In this document: piece by piece, positions 62,065 through 64,000 of the stretch | How the letters are laid out: every line of letters begins with the position of its first letter | Position numbering within the stretch: the stretch's first letter is position 1 | NCBI RefSeq assembly: GCF_001642935.1 | Contig: NZ_CP016761.1 | Coordinates: forward strand, 3,038,001-3,102,000 | Origin: Fictibacillus arsenicus | Lineage (GTDB): Bacteria; Bacillota; Bacilli; Bacillales; Fictibacillaceae | Reading direction: 5' to 3' | DNA length: 64,000 nucleotides | Translations under genes and position numbers: made by a program | The notes under the pieces: generated by a model | Database searches by the model: none | What the model was told of the DNA's origin: nothing | Seen by the model: the letters and a program-made list of their open reading frames with translations, nothing else

Positions 62065-62836
62065 GTTTGCCCGTGTACAGATGCAAGTTCATGCGGCCTA
62101 TTCTGCATGGTTTTGGGCAAATACGTTTTCAGTTCTGTTGAGAATGTTTGTTATCTATTTCTTCTGGCGGGCGGTATACAGCAATCGTTCAGAAATTGAA
62201 AGTTTGTCTTTTGATGGAATGATTACCTATATCATTATCGCGATGTTTCTGCAAATGTTCGTTTCTGGTGTTGGCCGGGAACTTGCTCATACAATCAAGG
62301 ATGGTAATGTTGCCATTGAACTTATGCGCCCTTATCACTTGATCACTCGCCTTATTGCTATGGATATAGGCGATAAAGTAATCTACTTTATCCGTGGTGC
62401 GCTGCCTTTAGGAATACTTGCATTTGTTTTTATGGATGTAACTTTGCCTGCAACCTGGCAATCTGGAATCTTATTTCTCCTTAGTGCACTAATGGGAATA
62501 TGGATTGGAACATTCTTTGATTTATTAATCGCCATCCTTGCCTTTTGGACTATTAATCTATGGGGACTGGAAGTAATGAAAGAAGCGGTTGTTTCTTTTT
62601 TCTCTGGTGCACTCGTTCCGCTTATTTTGTTTCCAGAATGGTTTCAGACTGTAAGCCTCTTCTTGCCGTTTCAGGCCATGGTGTATGTGCCCGTAGCGAT
62701 CTACACGGGAATTTTGACTGGAACAGAAGCTTGGCTTGCAGTGGGTTCCCAGATTATATGGGCTGTTTTACTGTTTGGATTACTTAGAGTTTTATGGTCG
62801 GTGGCGATGAAGAAAGTAACGATTTTCGGAGGATAG
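62048..62836 (+). CDS. ABC-2 (DUF990) permease, first subunit
   Basis: 262 residues, six spans. Conserved RELAHTIKDGNVAIELMRPY in the loop after TM2. AAAAAGGAGG precedes the ATG, inside the upstream gene. With its neighbours it forms a three-gene ABC exporter; in some bacteria such systems export drugs such as viologens, but the substrate here is unknown. Confidence 0.85.
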   Translation: MRKYIEFARVQMQVHAAYSAWFWANTFSVLLRMFVIYFFWRAVYSNRSEIESLSFDGMITYIIIAMFLQMFVSGVGRELAHTIKDGNVAIELMRPYHLITRLIAMDIGDKVIYFIRGALPLGILAFVFMDVTLPATWQSGILFLLSALMGIWIGTFFDLLIAILAFWTINLWGLEVMKEAVVSFFSGALVPLILFPEWFQTVSLFLPFQAMVYVPVAIYTGILTGTEAWLAVGSQIIWAVLLFGLLRVLWSVAMKKVTIFGG

Positions 62837-62848
62837 GAGGGGACATTC

Positions 62849-63640
62849 TTGATACGGTACATGAAATTATATTACTTGTTTTGTAAACAGAATCTGAAAG
62901 TTATGATGGAATATCGAATGGATTTTCTGCTCGGCGTATTGTCTGTTATGCTTCAGCAATTTGCCGGTATATTCTTTGTGAAAATCGTTTTTGACCACAT
63001 TCATGAACTGAACGGCTGGACGTTTTATGAAATTTTATTCATTTACGGTATTGCAGCTACCGGCAGATCGATTCACCATATTTTCTTTGATAACCTATGG
63101 ACACTTGGCTGGCAATACATTCGCCCAGGAAAGTTTGACCGCCTTCTGATCCGGCCGATCAATCCGCTGTTTCATTTTATCGCAGACCGCCTTCAGCAAG
63201 ACGGGTTTGGCCAGCTGTTTATTGGAATTATTGTACTCGGAACGGCGATGCCGCACTTAGATATTTCATGGGGTTTCATGGAATATTTCATTCTTGTCAT
63301 TATGATTATTGCATCTGGTTTTATTTTCGTAGCGGTGAATCTCTTTTTTGCGACACTGTCTTTTTGGATGGTTGATAGCCTTCCAATCGTTTGGACGATC
63401 TTTAATTTAAGCGATTTTGCACGATATCCGCTGACGATCTATCATAAAGGAATCCAACACTTATTAACTTGGATCATTCCTTATGGATTTACAGCTTTTT
63501 ATCCTGCCGCATACTTTATAAAAGGTTCAGGATTTGAAAACCTCGCATTGCTCACACCTGTTATTGCAATCGTATCGTGCGCTTTAGCATACTGGTTTTG
63601 GAATCGAGGGCTTAAAGCCTTTACGAGTACAGGAAGTTAA
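62849..63640 (+). CDS. ABC-2 (DUF990) permease, second subunit
   Basis: 263 residues, six spans: KVMMEYRMDFLLGVLSVMLQ, WQYIRPGKFDRLLIRPINPL and FALSFW-like LFFATLSFWMVDSLPI. TTG start behind AGGAGG, 12 bases after the first permease. Confidence 0.85.
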   Translation: MIRYMKLYYLFCKQNLKVMMEYRMDFLLGVLSVMLQQFAGIFFVKIVFDHIHELNGWTFYEILFIYGIAATGRSIHHIFFDNLWTLGWQYIRPGKFDRLLIRPINPLFHFIADRLQQDGFGQLFIGIIVLGTAMPHLDISWGFMEYFILVIMIIASGFIFVAVNLFFATLSFWMVDSLPIVWTIFNLSDFARYPLTIYHKGIQHLLTWIIPYGFTAFYPAAYFIKGSGFENLALLTPVIAIVSCALAYWFWNRGLKAFTSTGS

Positions 63641-63644
63641 GAAA

Positions 63645-63696
63645 AAAGCCGGCTTCTATCCGTCTCTTTAAGCGGATAATGAAGTCAGCTTCTTTT
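63645..63696 (+). terminator. Terminator of the ABC exporter operon
   Basis: GCCGGCTTC with GAAGTCAGC (imperfect) and ATCCG with CGGAT inside, followed by TTTTTT. Confidence 0.6.
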
Positions 63697-63699
63697 TTC

Positions 63700-63924
63700 G
63701 GCCTCTTTTCTAAAAGATTGTTGCTTCCGATTCTTTTTTGAAAACACTTCATTGGCAAGTTGATTGAAGCGGAAGGTGCGAGACTCCTATGGGACGAGCG
63801 GTCAGGTGGAGACTCCTAATGGCGCAAAGCGGCAGGAGGCTCACCGCACGCCCCATGGAAAGCGAGCGCCTGGAGCGGAAATCAACCACTTTCAACAGCA
63901 ACAAAATTTACGAAAACAGCCTTT
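63700..63924. repeat. Dispersed MITE-like element, copy K
   Basis: GGCCTCTTTTCTAAAAGATT, AAGTTGATTGAAGCGGAAGG, GGAGACTCCTAATGGCGCAA, GCACGCCCCATGGAAAGCGA, GGAGCGGAAATCAACCACTT ... CGAAAACAGCC. Very similar to copy I, 15 kb away. Confidence 0.85.
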
Positions 63925-64000
63925 ATTTTTTAATTACTCCGCACAAAACGCGGTCCCCCGAATTTCCAGCAGGATCTGTTTTGTAATCATCTGCGTCTGC

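Overview
The window looks like chromosomal DNA of an endospore-forming, low-GC Gram-positive bacterium of the family Bacillaceae. The evidence is B. subtilis-like gene order in the yut/yun, yur and yus blocks, many TTG and GTG starts behind strong AGGAGG ribosome binding sites, and sporulation and spore genes (yutH, yutC, yunB, lytH, two CotB-like coat genes, a gerA/gerC pair, a small acid-soluble spore protein). Fictibacillus or a close relative would fit, but that is an impression from memory of such genomes, not a computed result.

Layout. 0-3.3 kb: start of argJ, argC, a short-chain dehydrogenase and a D-2-hydroxyacid dehydrogenase. 3.3-13.7 kb: yutH-yutG-yutF, a SufR-like regulator, yutE, a DUF3055 gene, an IS1182-type insertion sequence whose right end supplies the last codons of yutD, then yutC, lipA and lytH. 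13.7-20.1 kb: an 18-copy 20-bp tandem repeat, the Na+-dependent methionine/alanine importer metPS, an NhaC-family carrier behind a lysine riboswitch, yunB, dfrA-thyA. 20.5-24.3 kb: yunC, yunF, a nitroreductase and small genes. 24.4-26.8 kb: a low-GC island with three copies of the 3' end of sufB, holding an sspL-like gene and a penP-type class A beta-lactamase. 26.8-36.7 kb: sufCDSUB, yurZ, metNIQ under a SAM riboswitch, yusD. 36.9-51.4 kb: sigI-rsgI, yusE, yusF, gsiB, yusG, gcvH, yusI, the FadR-type fadNAE operon, a proline dehydrogenase, yusN, a CopD-type protein. 51.5-64 kb: a gerA/gerC pair without gerB, a second pyrH-like gene behind a leader peptide and terminator, two CotB-like genes, a ZIP-family transporter, a mechanosensitive-channel-like protein, and an ABC exporter operon behind a cre site, a 9-codon leader peptide and a terminator.

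Two repeat systems cut across this layout. First, a MITE-like dispersed element of about 220 bp occurs about ten times, in both orientations, nearly always between genes. Second, seven intergenic tracts have a 20-21 bp period but unrelated unit sequences. The second class is the observation least explained by known features. The two attenuator-like leaders (pyrH-like gene and ABC exporter) and the sufB 3'-end array around penP are the other main candidates for new biology.
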